Made by a program: the position numbers and the translations under genes
In this document: piece by piece, positions 14,389-14,882 of the stretch
How the letters are laid out: each line of letters opens with the position of its first letter
Position numbering within the stretch: position 1 is the stretch's first letter
The notes under the pieces: generated by a model
The model's database searches: none
The model's input: only the letters and a program-made list of their open reading frames with translations
What the model was told of the DNA's origin: nothing
Assembly (NCBI GenBank): GCA_030038035.1
Contig: JASHPP010000275.1
Location: forward strand, 1-14,882
Length of the DNA stretch: 14,882 nucleotides
From: Trebonia sp.
GTDB lineage: Bacteria > Actinomycetota > Actinomycetes > Streptosporangiales > Streptosporangiaceae
Direction of reading: 5' to 3'

Positions 14389-14882
14389 ATGAGGCTGATT
14401 CGGTCAGGCGCCGCCAGGAAAGCGGCGACCGCGATCGCGGCGGTCGTCGCGATACCGGTGATTATCGCGCTGGCGGCGGCGGTGACGGCCGCGCCGGCCA
14501 GCGCGTCCGGCGCGCATCCGGGTGTGGCGGGTGCCAAGCACCCGTCGACGGTCAGCGTGTCCGCAAGGCCAGGCACGGCCGTGGCCGGCATCAGCGTGAC
14601 GCTGGCCGCGACCGTGCGGTCAGCGGGCGCGACGCCGACAGGAACGGTCAGCTTCGCGACGGGCCGGACGAGGCTGTGCGCCGGGCGGCTGTCGCACGGG
14701 TCAACACGCTGCACGGCGAGGTTCGCGGCGGCGGGCAGCTACACCGTGACGGGCAGCTATTCCGGTGACGCCACGCACGCCGGGGCCTCGGGGACGGCGC
14801 GCGTCACGGTGACGAAGGTCGCGACGACCACGCGGATCACGCTGATCAAGCCGGACCGGGTGCTCGCGGGCAGGCCGGCGAC
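14389..14882 (+). CDS. Secreted Ig-like repeat protein (partial, C-terminus outside window)
   Basis: The frame from ATG 14389 is open to the right edge, 164 residues. GGGGAGG at 14374-14380 gives a strong ribosome binding site eight bases ahead. The N-terminus is a Sec signal: basic MRLIRSGAARKAA, a long Ala/Val/Ile core (about 14-33) and a probable cut after APASA. From about residue 50 a bacterial Ig-like domain follows: STVSVSA, TPTGTVSFATG, the two cysteines of LCAGRLSHGSTRC and AGSYTVTGSYSGDATH, ending TARVTVTK near 145. A second repeat seems to start at TTTRITLIKPDRVLAG. Such domains usually serve as spacers in exported adhesins or enzymes; any C-terminal functional or anchoring domain lies outside the window. 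Confidence 0.85.
   Translation, partial: MRLIRSGAARKAATAIAAVVAIPVIIALAAAVTAAPASASGAHPGVAGAKHPSTVSVSARPGTAVAGISVTLAATVRSAGATPTGTVSFATGRTRLCAGRLSHGSTRCTARFAAAGSYTVTGSYSGDATHAGASGTARVTVTKVATTTRITLIKPDRVLAGRPA

Overview
The window is very GC-rich DNA with strong codon bias and the gene content of a high-GC actinomycete: a Hanks-type Ser/Thr kinase with a Pro/Ala-rich tail, a Tat-exported purple acid phosphatase, an F420-type LLM oxidoreductase and a secreted Ig-like protein. Nothing allows a genus call. There is no rRNA, tRNA, CRISPR array, transposase, integrase or phage gene. It reads as chromosomal metabolic and envelope DNA.

Layout, left to right. (1) A Ser/Thr kinase N-terminal part on the minus strand, cut by the left edge, diverges across about 450 non-coding bases from a Tat-exported purple acid phosphatase on plus. 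(2) Two hairpins separate the phosphatase from a convergent small two-helix membrane protein. Its predicted -10 box is overlapped by a 20-base near-perfect palindrome. (3) A D-amino-acid oxidase and a short acyl-CoA-dehydrogenase-like flavoprotein form a plus-strand pair, followed by a stem-loop and a 31-base-period duplication. (4) A DUF1349 protein (minus) diverges from an amidase lacking its C-terminal fifth. A nitroreductase follows with a good ribosome binding site. (5) On minus, a full-length MmgE/PrpD protein is coupled through ATGA to a half-length relative that has lost the active-site residues. (6) On plus, an LLM flavin oxidoreductase is coupled through ATGA to a Gfo/Idh/MocA oxidoreductase. 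(7) On minus, a DUF72 protein overlaps an alpha/beta hydrolase; a 12-base tandem repeat at the junction is read in two frames. (8) A secreted Ig-like repeat protein runs off the right edge.

The central part (about 3.6 to 12.5 kb) is a run of small-molecule redox and hydrolysis genes arranged as short pairs on alternating strands, with no obvious transcription factor. No single pathway can be assembled from it. I found no clearly new defence or mobile system. The strongest second-look points are the purple acid phosphatase with Gly at the metal-bridging Asp position, the full-length plus degenerate half-length PrpD pair, the dual-frame 12-base repeat, and the palindrome over the small membrane protein promoter.
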